64,000 nt of DNA from positions 3,534,001 to 3,598,000 of the forward strand of contig NC_135244.1 in assembly GCF_947623445.1 (NCBI RefSeq). Reading direction: 5' to 3'. Below the pieces are notes generated by a model. It made no database searches. It was not told the origin of the DNA and worked only from the letters and a program-made list of their open reading frames with translations. Positions 34,501 to 44,916 of this stretch are shown here, in pieces. How positions within the stretch are numbered: position 1 is the stretch's first letter; the number at the start of each line of letters is the position of its first letter. The position numbers were made by a program, and so were the translations under genes. Source of the DNA: Clavelina lepadiformis. Lineage: Eukaryota; Chordata; Ascidiacea; Aplousobranchia; Clavelinidae.

Positions 34501-35612
34501 CATAAACGTGCACTCCTCTGCGGTTGGTGTTGCTACATCGAAGGCTGCGACTAAAAAATCCTCCACTCTCATCAACACGGAGGAAGAAGACAGTTCAAGA
34601 TACCTCTTGTCCTGGTATTCCAGATAAATTCCAATGTTTTCTTTACTCTTAGGAGTTGCAAAAATGCATTGGCAAAGTCTCACTAAATGTTTATGAAACA
34701 GCATCAGTTAACTTGTTTGAAATTAGATAGTTGAAACCTGTTTGAAATGAAGTTTTCAACATAATATTAGAGTTGAATTGATTACCTAGTTTTAAATGGT
34801 TTCAATGATTATTTTGCACCAGTTTATGGTGTATTTAGGTGTATGTAATTTTTATTTTTAATTTTTTTAATAGTTTAGACGAAGTCGATCTCACGGAAGC
34901 TGAGAAGGAAGAACAAGCTAAAGAAGATAATCATAGAAGTTTATTTGTACAAGAACTTTTATTTTCAATGCTCTCATCGGATAACACTGATGAAAAATTA
35001 CCAAGTGACTCTGACAATACCATGCTACTTAGCATGGAACGCGCTACACCAGTTGACTGTGCACTGTTATCTACCACTCCGACTTACGCATCACAAACAC
35101 AAGAGAGTAGTAAAAATGTTTCTTTTTCTAAAACAACCCATGGGGACCGGGACGGTTCAACAAAATCAGACGCGGATGAGAAAAAAGTCCCAGAAAACTC
35201 ATCCTGCTCCAACAGCGTTAGTGATGAAAACCGCGACACCGTACTGGTCAATTCTATGCTTGCAGGTAATTCCACCTCAGCAGTATCTCTGCAAGTTGAC
35301 AGAAATCCTGGAGAGCGTTTGGAGGAAGCTCCTGTCGTATCATCAAGGTCAGCTCCTTCTCTCAGCCCTGAAAATCGATTGTTGTCCGAAGCGCAGCAGT
35401 GGAGGTGTCGTGATGCGGATGTTGATAGCGATAAGGAAAGCGACGAAGATAAACCTCCATCGCCCACTCCAGTGCAGCCTCAGCATCTCGCACTCCGATT
35501 GCCTGGAAGAGTTTTTGCCTCCGGATCCGGCCCAGTCAGACTCTCCGCTCCTGCTCCTGATTACGGAAGGGAAGATGTTGCATCAGCAAGTTTGAATAAG
35601 AACATCCGCTGA
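22520..35612 (+). CDS. kcmf1: KCMF1, ZZ-type zinc-finger E3 ubiquitin ligase (8 coding exons)
   Basis: Coding exons: 22520-22535, 22727-22894, 23020-23159, 23291-23423, 23850-23990, 28671-28807, 34451-34614, 34874-35612; 1,638 bp in phase, 545 codons, longer than the 381 of human KCMF1. It starts MSRHEGVSCDNC, as in vertebrates. A ZZ finger spans residues 9-50 (C9, C12, C24, C27, C33, C36, H46, H50). A C2H2 finger follows (C80, C83, H96, H101), then a second CPVC pair with the histidines of HHLSMEH. Exon 5 ends DPIA and exon 6 gives ELLSQLSGVRRSA. The C-terminal exon has the family motif RSLFVQELLFSML and then an extended Ser/Asp-rich tail. The known family role is an E3 ligase in the UBR4 pathway of N-degron and lysosomal degradation. 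Exons 6 and 7 lie 5.6 kb apart, and that intron holds other elements. AATAAA follows at 35,711. Confidence 0.93.
24500..25120 (+). mobile_element. Decayed non-LTR retrotransposon, reverse-transcriptase C-terminal part
   Basis: In kcmf1 intron 5. From about 24,541 the translation reads LKAACRAITGCLKAIKVDNL then FLLAVVAP, matching the conserved (R)xIxGCLxxTPVDNLxxLAGIAP block after the RT domain of LINE-type elements. Near 24,985-25,060 it has MKHLLCSLLPKP, like the terminal HLLxCPLLP motif. Frameshifts and stops separate the blocks, so this is a dead fragment. Confidence 0.7.
25121..27380. other. kcmf1 intron 5, no feature seen
   Basis: AT-rich intron sequence. I see no exon, repeat or RNA gene that I can support. 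Confidence 0.6.
27384..27522 (+). promoter_or_regulatory. Candidate internal promoter and first exon of kcmf1
   Basis: In intron 5: CACGTG at 27,384-27,389, TATAAAT at 27,409-27,415, and then an ATG at 27,501 in the strong context AAGCCATGG. This is followed by seven codons (MDGTSRR plus one base) and a consensus donor A/GTAAGT at 27,523. The donor leaves phase 1, and exon 6 at 28,671 enters in phase 1. The joined product would start MDGTSRRKLLSQLSG and lack both zinc-finger regions. This is inference from sequence layout and needs transcript support. Confidence 0.45.
29093..29182 (+). CDS. Candidate cassette exon in kcmf1 intron 6 (SRFERL exon)
   Basis: 90 bp, acceptor TACACTCAG, donor CAG/GTAAAT, phase 0 at both ends. 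Exon 6 exits in phase 0 and exon 7 enters in phase 0, so it could be included in kcmf1 mRNA, adding 30 residues (LIMATLVPDRFG ... ESRFERLSQ). It is nearly identical to the unit 1 copy. Human KCMF1 has no equivalent that I know of. Confidence 0.4.
29662..30198 (+). CDS. Long acidic exon, copy 8, in kcmf1 intron 6
   Basis: 537 bp from ATG, 179 codons, ending AAG/GTAAGT in phase 0. It has a different, very acidic N-terminus (MYDSSDDDWLADSSDD) and is the most diverged copy (PNIIKMAQRLSRKIRGR), yet it is still open. Indels relative to other copies are in multiples of three. The likely entry is the ATCTAG acceptor at 29,652 (phase 1) or the ATG itself. Exit phase 0 would fit kcmf1 exon 7. Either it is an alternative kcmf1 exon or part of a nested gene. 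Confidence 0.5.
30747..31128. mobile_element. Non-autonomous hAT-like element, 382 bp, in unit 4
   Basis: It splits the sequence that is continuous in units 1 and 2. The 8-bp target duplication ACTCCGAA is present at 30,739-30,746 and 31,129-31,136. The ends are imperfect inverted repeats (TAGAGATGGGCCG left, TAAGGATGTGCCG as right-end reverse complement). No transposase is encoded. Eight-bp duplication and TAGxGATGxGCCG ends fit the hAT superfamily. Confidence 0.85.
31730..31936 (-). mobile_element. Truncated copy of the hAT-like element at 37,874
   Basis: The reverse complement of 31,730-31,936 is closely similar to 37,874-38,074, including AGCCGTTAATTGRCGGTTA and the GCAGGCAAAACTGCTATTGA segment. 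Homology stops before the far end, so this copy is truncated. Confidence 0.75.
32163..32266 (+). promoter_or_regulatory. Candidate second internal start: TATA box and 12-bp microexon or first exon
   Basis: TATAAAA at 32,163 is followed about 90 bp later by TTCTTGCAG/GATGGATCAGCC/GTGAGT. The 12 bp at 32,255-32,266 have textbook splice signals on both sides. Read as a microexon it is phase 0 and adds DGSA between exons 6 and 7. Read as a first exon from the TATA box it gives an ATG (MDQP) leaving phase 2. Confidence 0.35.
33211..33681 (+). CDS. Proline-rich alternative exon in kcmf1 intron 6
   Basis: Open frame of 471 bp (157 codons) from ATG to a consensus donor, CCA/GTATGT, leaving phase 0, which is exactly the entry phase of kcmf1 exon 7. 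It encodes proline runs (STPPPPARNYG and PIPLPPPPPPLPKPQRPP) of the kind bound by SH3, WW or EVH1 domains, followed by a Ser-rich stretch and DIVTELMTLRGSI. The frame is closed by TGA shortly before the ATG. It may begin at the ATG or at internal acceptors such as ACCCAG/GTCC at 33,301. Not part of the vertebrate KCMF1 protein as I know it. Confidence 0.5.
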
Positions 35613-35710
35613 TTTGATCTCGTTAAAAGAATTGGTGTTTTCATTTGTGGTTTTCACTGCATGTTAAAAGTATATATCTTGATGATTTATTTATTGTAGC
35701 CAATACAATT

Positions 35711-35716
35711 AATAAA
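35711..35716 (+). terminator. kcmf1 polyadenylation signal
   Basis: AATAAA about 100 bp after the kcmf1 stop codon, in an otherwise non-coding stretch. Confidence 0.75.
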
Positions 35717-36812
35717 GATTCTGTGCGACAGGTCAGCTGATGTAGCTTCGTGCTATCCAGTTGATCTTTTCCTCTTATTTCTTTGCCGATTCTCGAATAG
35801 CTCTTTTGATTTTTGCTTGGTGTTGAAATGTTTTTTGTGACTTCATAGTAGTGATTGAACCAAGCCCGTATCGCACCCAAGCAGCTTCCTATCGGAGTTG
35901 TGTAGAAACTGTCCAATGTTAATTCGACCGAATTGATTGTCTCAAACGTTACAACCCGAAATACCAACAGAATCCGAAGTTATAAGCATGGTGACAAATT
36001 GTGATGGATTTGGACCGGGCACCTTTGGTTGATTGTCGCGCGCTTGCAATTAGAAGACTTTTGACGTCATTATTTCCATTACATATTGCGTAATCACTTT
36101 CTTTACGAAATCGCTTTTCGCTCTCTTTGCTGAAAAAAAGTATCGATTATAATTAATGGCGTAATTGCGAGTAAAATTTTCAGTTTTCAGCGTCTTTTTT
36201 GGTTCTGCAAGAAAGTGCAGACTATTTTAGTTTTAAATCCTGTGCTTAAACCAGGTAAAATATACAAGGTTGCCTCACGCGTACGTTGTCAAGTTCTTAG
36301 CATATACCAGCTTTTAAATTTACAATTCTACAATGTTAAACTTGGACTGAGTTGTTGTAATTGTAATATAGATAAAATAATTTTCCTGGCTCATTTTAAT
36401 ACTAATACTTTTGCAAGTTGTATGCAATACGCACGCTTTATTTTTCCGTGATTTGCGTGTTTCTCAACAAAACGTTTTGTTTTAATATTGGTTTTGCGAA
36501 TTAAATATGTGGATTTTTACGTAAAACAATTCTTCGTGGTTGCAATATGAATATACACTAGACACGTGGCTTCTAAAAATTGATGGTTCATATGCACAAA
36601 ATGGACACCATGTTTTATGCTCAAAGTCAAAGTGTTACATTTTACGCTAATTCCCGTTGTTTTAAACTAGTAACTAAATACGCACAATGACGCCAGTTTT
36701 GTGCATTTTTAATTATTTTTTGTTACTCATGTTTTTATCAAAATTATCATCCGCCAGACGGTAGCGGGGAGCTAATACTGGAAAATGTTTAATTACCACT
36801 TAGAGGCTAGAG

Positions 36813-37092
36813 CAGTGATTCCCAAACTGTGTGCCGCGAATCTTTTTGGGATTTTGAAAAAGATCTGCATAAATATTTAAAATAAGGCATGCAGACAAGC
36901 ATATGCGACTTAAACGCTTTCTAACTGCTTCAATAGCTGATATTTAAGCACATGTGACGATGAAACCAATTATGGCATTGCCGATAGAGTAGGGTAGTTT
37001 TTAAAAAAAACTTTTCTACTCTTGTAAGTGTGCCGCGAGCGTTTTATAATTTTTCTAGTGTGCCACAAGCTGAAAAAGTTTGGGAACCACTG
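36813..37092. mobile_element. Non-autonomous hAT-like element, 280 bp
   Basis: The left end CAGTGATTCCCAAACT and the reverse complement of the right end, CAGTGGTTCCCAAACT, are 16-bp inverted repeats with one mismatch. The subterminal GTGTGCCGCGA occurs twice in direct orientation and again decayed. This is the classical hAT end type. Flanking 8-bp duplications are not clear (GGCTAGAG versus ACTTATAG). No coding capacity. Confidence 0.75.
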
Positions 37093-37873
37093 ACTTATAG
37101 GGTTCATTATGATAAAGCAAACAACACATATCTATATAGATAAATTTAGTTGGGTGCAGAGAGAGAGAGCTTTTCGGGCAAATTTAAGAAGACGAAAAAT
37201 TAGTTCAATAAAAGTAAAAATGGTCTTTGCTGCACAAATCGTCGCCTGTTTTACTGAACGGCTAGTTTTGTGCAAAATTCACCCCACCAGTAAAAACTTT
37301 TCCTTGTGAAGTCGGAACGCATCTATTGTACAAGAAAATACATTGATAGACTCGTAAGTGCTGTTGCCTGGTCGTTGACGTTTACTTATAAATTGGTAAC
37401 GTAAGCGCAGTGACCTCACATGAGTTGAACAACAACGCGCTACTGCTTTGATCAGAAAATTTCCCCTGGCAAACAGCAACTTTCATAAACTTTGCCAAAC
37501 ATCGAAAAACGAGTGTGCGGATATTTTCTCTCAAAAATAAATTTTTCTATCTTTGATGACGACACAGTTTATAAACTTCCAATCAACTCACAATAAACTA
37601 CCTCGTACAATTTAGATACCGAAATACGTGGGAGACCATTTTATAAAAAATTAGAGAAAAAATTGTAACTTATGATCTTGATTGTGAGCAATTTGTCCAA
37701 CATTTTTATGAAATATATAAAAAAAACGCAAACCGCCTTGACCGTTTAAGTGGTGAAAAGTTTTTAACATCTAAAGGCAATTCACAATTGATAAGAATCA
37801 TGAAACAGTGTCAGAAATGTTTTCCAGAATTCACAAAAAGTATTTGCTGTAACCTTGATCAATTGGTTGAAAT

Positions 37874-38228
37874 TAGGGCTGGAAATTTAGCCAGATGGTA
37901 TTAGCCGTTAATTGACGGTTAGATGCCATTGTCATATCACATTGTTAAATGCAGGCAAAACTGCTATTGATTATTATAAAGAAATGTGATGAAAAGTGTT
38001 GCATTAGCAACCATGTCATGCTAGACCACAAAGTTTATCAGTAAAACAAAATATTCAAGCATTAAAATAATTAACAGAGCAGAAAATTTCGGTGGGCCAA
38101 TGGATTACCAAAAATTTTGCTCCAAATTCTCTCCTACTTGTACGATTTGGGCTAATAGCTAACAAAATCTTTGGTCGCTAAGAGCTCTTAGCCGTTAGTG
38201 GCTGCTACTACTAATTCTCCCAACCCCA
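37874..38228. mobile_element. Non-autonomous hAT-like element, 355 bp
   Basis: Flanked by a perfect 8-bp target duplication GTTGAAAT (37,866-37,873 and 38,229-38,236). The ends are imperfect inverted repeats: TAGGGCTGGAAATTTAG left, TGGGGTTGGGAGAATTAG as right-end reverse complement. A truncated reverse-oriented relative lies in kcmf1 intron 6 at 31,730. Confidence 0.85.
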
Positions 38229-39229
38229 GTTGAAATATCAGGTCCAAGAAACAACTGAAACGAATTTTTTCTTAAATAACTGTTAACAGTTGTCAAACGT
38301 TTATTACTATGCACTTACTGCAACTTATTTTTTAATGATGTAAAATAAAGCTGTTTACAAAAAACGAAAATTTCCAAGGATAGTTTATCAGCTTCAGAAC
38401 TGGACGTTGGGGCAGGCTTTCAGTTTGGGAGGTACGTTTCGCCTATATGTGCATTTAAATATTATAGTAATTCTTTTGTGGGTGTAGTTGTTATACTTAT
38501 TCTAAACCTGACACATGTTTCAATACTACTCATAGGCTATTGTACTTTGTTGGTCTGCAAAATGACTTTCATCAGCGTTTTGATGATTTTGTTAGTAAAT
38601 TCAACTGTCTGATGTTGTAAGCATATTGCCTGATGCTTCAAAGGCGGAAACAAATTCCGGGGTTGCTTTTATCCCACAAAATAAATTAATTGCACAAACT
38701 ATTTATCTCTAAAGTGATAAAATCAAAAAATTAATCCGCCGAATATCCTCGAATAAGTAAAAAAATCGCAGCAAACTCAATTATTGATAATAGTCGTAAG
38801 GGCGTGAAATAACAAATAATATTAAATTTGACCTACAAACGAAACAAGAAAGGTAAGAAAAAGAAACGTTGAAAGTCAACTTAACCAAAGACAAGACAAA
38901 AGAACAGTTTGTTGAGGTCATATTTTGCGTTACAGTCACAGTTTGATGGGTGTTCCGGTCTCGTGGAGACAAACTAAGAAAAAGCATCGTCGCTGGTGGG
39001 CGCTCTAGTTCACGGATAATATTTAAGAAATAAAAGACTGAAAGAAACGATTGCCTGGCACTGAGCGGTTTCTACTTTGTCCAAGCCAAATATCAGAGAC
39101 ATGAAAATATAACCAACGCTGAGCCACTCAAAGTCGTTGATTAAACTCACTGCTTGTCAAGCTCATAATAATTAATTTAAATATAATATTTGCGACACAG
39201 ATGGCTTACAGTAGTGACGTGTTCAGTTG

Positions 39230-39496
39230 ATGGAAAGTGCACAAAAATCAAAAGAAATTGAGCAAAGATTAAATAACGCAGCACAACACGAGCAAATAGA
39301 AATTTCTGCTCGTTCTGGCGTAGACATGGTGTTTAATTACCGCGATGAGTCTTTCTTCATTCCCTTCAACCTCCTTCGCCTGTATGCAAGGATCGAAGAT
39401 TTGCTGTTTCTCGCTTCGTTTAATCATTCTCCTGATTTACAACACTTTTTAGGTGTGCTCGTTAGTTCTTATTGTTCTTGCGTTGTTAAGAATTGA
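39230..39496 (+). CDS. Weak ORF of unknown product, 3' to tbk1
   Basis: 88 codons from ATG (MESAQKSKEIEQRLNNAA ... GVDMVFNYRDESFF), amphipathic and with no known motif. Near 39,450 a second frame opens, with a hydrophobic run (LVLIVLALLRIEFVLLVC) that continues to TAA near 39,630, just before an AATAAA. Either there is a frame change or intron, or one of the two frames is chance. It ends a few tens of bases from the tbk1 3' end on the opposite strand. Confidence 0.3.
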   Translation: MESAQKSKEIEQRLNNAAQHEQIEISARSGVDMVFNYRDESFFIPFNLLRLYARIEDLLFLASFNHSPDLQHFLGVLVSSYCSCVVKN

Positions 39497-39669
39497 ATTC
39501 GTGCTGTTGGTTTGCGATGCCGAAGCCACCATGCTGAGTCTGAAAAAGGATTCAGACATGGTGAGAACAAAAACGCTTTCATTCGCAGCTTGCTACGGCG
39601 ACGTTTACTTGCACAAATGCTTGAAATAATAAAACAATGACCAAAAACATAATAACTTATAAAATTGTA

Positions 39670-39675
39670 TTTATT
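39670..39675 (-). terminator. tbk1 polyadenylation signal
   Basis: TTTATT on the + strand (AATAAA on -), about 20 bp beyond the stop codon at 39,696-39,698, giving a very short 3' untranslated region. Confidence 0.7.
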
Positions 39676-39695
39676 GTCCTGAAAACGACTTCCTT

Positions 39696-42600
39696 TTACC
39701 TTTTTAGTAAATCTGAGCTATTTTCGACTTCACTTTTGACTTCGTTCAGGCTGTTCTTGGCTTCGGCCAAACCCTTCCTTAATTCACGTAAATCCTTATG
39801 GCGTTGGCTCTTTGATTTTGTCTGCCCGGTGTAAGGGGGCCACGATACGGGCAGAAGAGGTTTTGTTTGATCAACGTTGTTGGCTGTAGTCAACGGTAGA
39901 GAGATGTTTTGAGTTCTGCAAAACAAACAAACAATCCTTGTAAGTAAAAGTACAAATAGACATGGTTCAGTTAAATAGCTTCAACATGAAAAATTTTGAC
40001 TTGTGTAAATATCATATACTGTAAAACCAGATGATCAAAAACCTTGATGCTGTTTCCTTTAAGAGCGTTTCGGCGAGGGACAACTTATCCCTGTATATTC
40101 TCTGCAATGAACGTACTGATTCTTCTAGTTCGCAGCAGATGCGCTCGAGACTGCGCATACGTGCTTCTGACTGCTGAATCTGCTTCATATATTCATTCAT
40201 GTTGCTGCGCATTAAAACGAGAATCAAATAAAATTGACGGCTTTTAATTTTCATGCTGTAGAAGTGTTGTGCATATACCGAGCACGTAGTACGTACAAGC
40301 GTTTTGAGTAAAACATTTACAAGTACAATTCTAACTAAATACACAGGGTGGGCAACTGAAAATCTTAACAAGCAATTGACAATACAATCAATATTTTCCA
40401 AGTTTTTCTCAGTGAATCAGTTTTTAGTTTGAAAAAAGATGAACTCACCTGAACCAGGTCCGAGATTCTTTGTGAAGTCGCTTACATCTGGGGACACTTT
40501 GCTCCGTGAAAAGCAGGACAGAATTTTCACAGATTTTTGACAATTGTTGCTTCTCATATTTGTGTAACTGCTCATTGCTGTAATCAAGCCCTGCAAATAA
40601 GACACCAAGTATTCTTAACTGACATTCATAAACGTTTTTTAAAAGAGAACTAATTTTTCCAAAAAAGTAAATCTGGAATCTTTCTACTTTAAAATTTTTT
40701 TTACAATTAAGCTAAATTAAACAAGAAATTTTACTGTAACTTTTACGATATTTCTAATTTTACTTCTGCCAACAACGACGTACGTTTATTGTGTTTGTGT
40801 TTCTTGAATAATTTATAAACTTCACGAGATTGTTCGGAAAATTGGATCATCTTCTCTTCGAGGCAATCCTTGGATCTTGAGCCTTCATCAACAAATACAG
40901 ATGCCGGCGTCTTATCTTGGATCACGGCTCGATCGAGTTTACGTATAATTTCGCTGATCTGGTCAAATTCTGTCCGGATCTGCCACAAAAAAGACAAGTT
41001 TTGCGCTAAGGTTGTAATTACTGCCTTATTTAAATATTTTATTTTCATTATTAACTATTACCTTATATTTTACAGCAGCATTATCTCGACTAACTATACG
41101 TTAAAAATTCTATGATGGTGTGATTACGGTTGTTCATCGCCGATAGAAGTGACAATTCATAATATGGCTACAATAATAATTACTCGTAAGGCGTTTTTCA
41201 TTTTCAAAATTAAAAATTCGACGCACATGAGCGTCAAATTTTGTTAGAACACGCTTTGGTTGATTAGGGACTTTCTTCATTTTGACAAGCTCACAACAAT
41301 AAAATTAAGCGGGGATCCGCACAATTTACTGTACTGTGAGTCATCACTGACATAATTTGTCAAACACTTGACTAGGTGGACATCTCTTACTTGTCTAAGA
41401 CATTTCACTTTCTCTGTGATCTGGGTGAAATATAACTTGAGTTCGTTGACCTCGGGCGGTGTGGTGAGCAGAAGTGAAATAACTTGCAACAATGAGGTTT
41501 CACGTTGGTAGCTGCAATTTCACATTACAATGCTGCTAAATTTAACGCTGAACAGCTAAATTGTATAATTTCTGCAGTTGAGGTTGTTTTACAACTTTCT
41601 TGTTTATTCTCATATGTCTCAAGTTTTATTTAAATTAAAAAAGTCTAAACAATAAAGATTTCAAAACTGAACACGTCATGTATTCTCGGCAAATTTTCAT
41701 TTAGACAACAACTCACTGTTCTTCAAAAATCTCCAAGGTTGTCTTCAAACTGCTCACCCTAGTTGAAAGTTCACTTCGCAGTATCTGAACTTTCATCACC
41801 CGACTTTTCAAGTAAGATCTACAAACAGACAAAAATTGCAAATTTTAAACAAAATCATACAATCTGTGTTGGTACCTCAGTCATATTTTTGTAAACTTCT
41901 AGTGTCCAATGTTACTTACACAAACCACTTCACTCCAAGACGGATCAAAGTTTGCACAAGCAGCAAATACTTCACAGATTTCCGGATATCGAAGAGCGTA
42001 CTTGAACATACTTTGGCCAAACTTGAATCATTCTCGAGAGATAGCGATGATTTTACTTTTGGAGGTTTACCTGTTATGTGTATCATATATATTAAAGTAT
42101 ACGATAACTAATTGTGCGTTAATGCCAGCAATTAACTTGCAAATTACTTATATTTGTATAATTTTACAAAGAAGTCAAGCTTCATCATTTAGATGTGGTT
42201 AACTGAATATTATGTGTTTAATAATTCTTGAAGTTAAACACTTACACGTATGGGGTATTGGTATTGGTTGAAAATCGGACACATCTGTGCTAAATAATAT
42301 GATGGGGTTTTCCGGTCCGGTGGCTGGATAATCTCTGACAGGAATGAAAGCTTCAATTTCAAACTGCCCTCCTTCATGCAACATCAACTGACGGCTAGAA
42401 CGAATGTCAGTTAGTTCAGCAACGTGTTCTTGAAAGGAAACTAACCTATCAAAAAATAAACTCCAACAATTAGTTTAAACTACAGCGTCGTTAAAAATGA
42501 CTCTCATACTTCTTTTTAAACAGGACTATGACTATGGTACCAAAAGAAACTTTTTATGTTTGGAAAAAACTAGATTACAGCAATTTTTCCCGTTTTTCAC

Positions 42601-44911
42601 ACTAACGTTTTTTCAGGTGAAATATAAACTTTATGAGACATTGCTGATGGGAAGCTAAAGACGTCAATGACAGTTTTAGTGAGGATATTTTCCACTTCGG
42701 TGAAGTAACGCTCAAATGTCCAGATTTTATGTGGGTCGCATTCCAAGATTCCAGAGAGCACAGGGGTAAAAAGTTGCTTTAACCCTCTGAAAATTAAAGG
42801 AAAAATAAGTAAGACCTTTTAGAACCGTGGTAAAGGATGTGTCACTTTTTGGAAGATTTGGAAACCAATCTTGGAATGGTCTAGACATCAAAAAACTAAC
42901 AAGAAACCACAAGTGATTCATTTTTATGGTTAATCTCAGCAAAACTTTGATGAAACATCTTTATAGGGAAAGTCCAAACCCCTCAATGGCAACAACATTC
43001 TTAAGTGCATATTGTATATTCTTTATCGACTTTCACTGGTTGAATGGAGATTACTACAATTGATTTTGCCAACAAATGGCACCAATAAATTGTTAAATGG
43101 AAAACTTGAATAAATAAATGTATGGAAATCAAAGCATAATATCAACGGTAATGACAGCATTTAAATGTTGTAAAAATACACTATCACTTGCTTTACACAA
43201 ACATTCACTTAGTCTACCATAAACAAATAATACATTACTGGGAGAGGCGACATGTTTTCGGTAGTTCCTGGCTCCACTCAATGTTTCCTCGTTCTGTCGA
43301 CTGCACACCCGAAATAACACCAGATGGTTTTTCGGTTGTTATCTTGTACCTACCAAAAATTGTATTGAATGCAGCCAGTGCAGAAGGAGAGAGCAAAATA
43401 TACACAAACGAACTTTGTTCAGCCAATGTTTACTTTCTAAATGCTTTAACGTTTAAACAAACATTTTCAACAAATGCTTGCAATGTTGTAATGATTTTTA
43501 GGTAGCGTCCAGGAACTGAAACTAATTGACTTTGAAAAGAATAATATTGCCATTGACTGGCTTCTAAACACTTACATAATTTCTTTGTTTCTCCTAGCGC
43601 CACCATATGGTCGAAAAGGAAGTTGTCCTGTAGCGATGTGATAAAAAGTTACACCCATACTCCACAGATCTACAGTGGCTGAGAACTTTTTACTAGGAGG
43701 TTTTCTTAAAACGGCACGCTCATAAATGTCTGGGTGCTGCAAACAATGTGAAAAAACGCTTTATTTGCATTAATTCAAAACAAACTTAGGTTTCCTGAAA
43801 CATACTAAATTTTATTTACCAAATACTCTTCTGTGCCATAGAGAGAGACAAATTGCTCATTGTCATTTAATTCACGGGCAGCACCAAAATCTGTCAACTT
43901 GTATATTGCTTTTCCGTCGCTTGCGATAGTTCTCATGATGTTACCAGGTTTTAAATCACGATGCACAATCCCCTTGTCATGCAAATGGTTCATGCCCGCA
44001 GCTATAATTAGGAAAAAATGACAATTATTAAAGCCTGGATTTTTGTAAAAACACTGTGGAAACAATAGCACATGACTCACAATGACTGTGTCTGTAACCA
44101 ATAGTAACTGTTAGATAGTGTATCCTTTTCCTAAGTAGTATGTATATCAACTGTATCATGCAACTATGGCCATTCACAAAATGTGTTCCCTTACTAATAT
44201 GACTAAGAACCCGTTTGAACTCATCCTCTGGCAAGCCATACAGGTTTTCTGGATCATCCAACATGTTGTACAAGCTACCAGCGGAACAAAGTTCCATGAT
44301 AATAACATCGTGTTTCGTAGACACCTGCAAAAATAGAATGATTGACTTATGTCTTTGCACATTCAGACTAAGCGCCAGCGCTGAGTTCCACAACGTTTAC
44401 AAATTGCAAGAAAGAATAAAAATATAATACATAATGAAATGATCAATTTAACCTCTTCTTCAACATCATATAGACGAACAATATTTTCGTGGTCAACTTT
44501 TCTCAATACTTCATACTCCCTTTTTCGAACATCATTTGGTCGCGCAACAAAATTAAGTGAATTGAATACTTTAATCGCATATTCCTGGCCAGTTTTCTGC
44601 AATGTTAGATCTCTGTGTTATGATTCCAGTAAGTATATACAATAAAGTAATAAAATGTTTACACATATGGTTTAACAAAATATTTGTCGCTGTTTATGTT
44701 TTAGTGTAGCTATCAGCCTAATTTGATGCAATCTTTAATGCTACATATGTACACTTTTTACGAAATACTGCAAAATGTTCAGCAATGGTACCTTATTTCG
44801 TCCTTTAAAAACAAACCCCGTGGCCCCCTGCCCAAGCACATCAGAGGTTGACCAGATATAACTGTTGGTTGTTCTTATCGAAGAACTAGTGTGGGCAGGG
44901 TGGGGCATCAT
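39696..44911 (-). CDS. tbk1: TBK1/IKK-epsilon orthologue, Ser/Thr kinase of innate immunity and autophagy (15 coding exons)
   Basis: Coding exons on the - strand: 44911-44792, 44596-44453, 44324-44195, 44001-43820, 43736-43576, 43349-43239, 42786-42607, 42445-42246, 42070-41920, 41818-41717, 41511-41295, 40979-40784, 40590-40449, 40204-40043, 39915-39696; 2,418 bp, 805 codons (human TBK1 has 729). The kinase domain has the Gly loop [11 protein letters not shown], Lys49 in [15 protein letters not shown] (Asp147), TDFGAARE (Asp169) and the activation-loop Ser184 in [13 protein letters not shown], equal to the Ser172 of human TBK1. [10 protein letters not shown] and [14 protein letters not shown] match the family. 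A ubiquitin-like domain follows ([18 protein letters not shown]), then the dimerising helices ([17 protein letters not shown]) and a C-terminal coiled coil. The family phosphorylates IRF3-type factors and autophagy receptors. Vertebrates have two paralogues; I cannot say which this equals. Confidence 0.93.
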
Positions 44912-44916
44912 TATAT

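Noticed and set aside
34945..35595. 216-codon + strand ORF and a 127-codon - strand ORF over kcmf1 exon 8
   Set aside because: Other frames of the last kcmf1 exon, whose own frame carries the conserved RSLFVQELL motif.
36813..37092. GTGTGCCGCG repeats as a possible regulatory array
   Set aside because: They are the subterminal repeats of a hAT-like element bounded by inverted repeats.
43188..43505. + strand ORFs within the tbk1 region
   Set aside because: Antisense to tbk1 exon 7 and its flanking introns.
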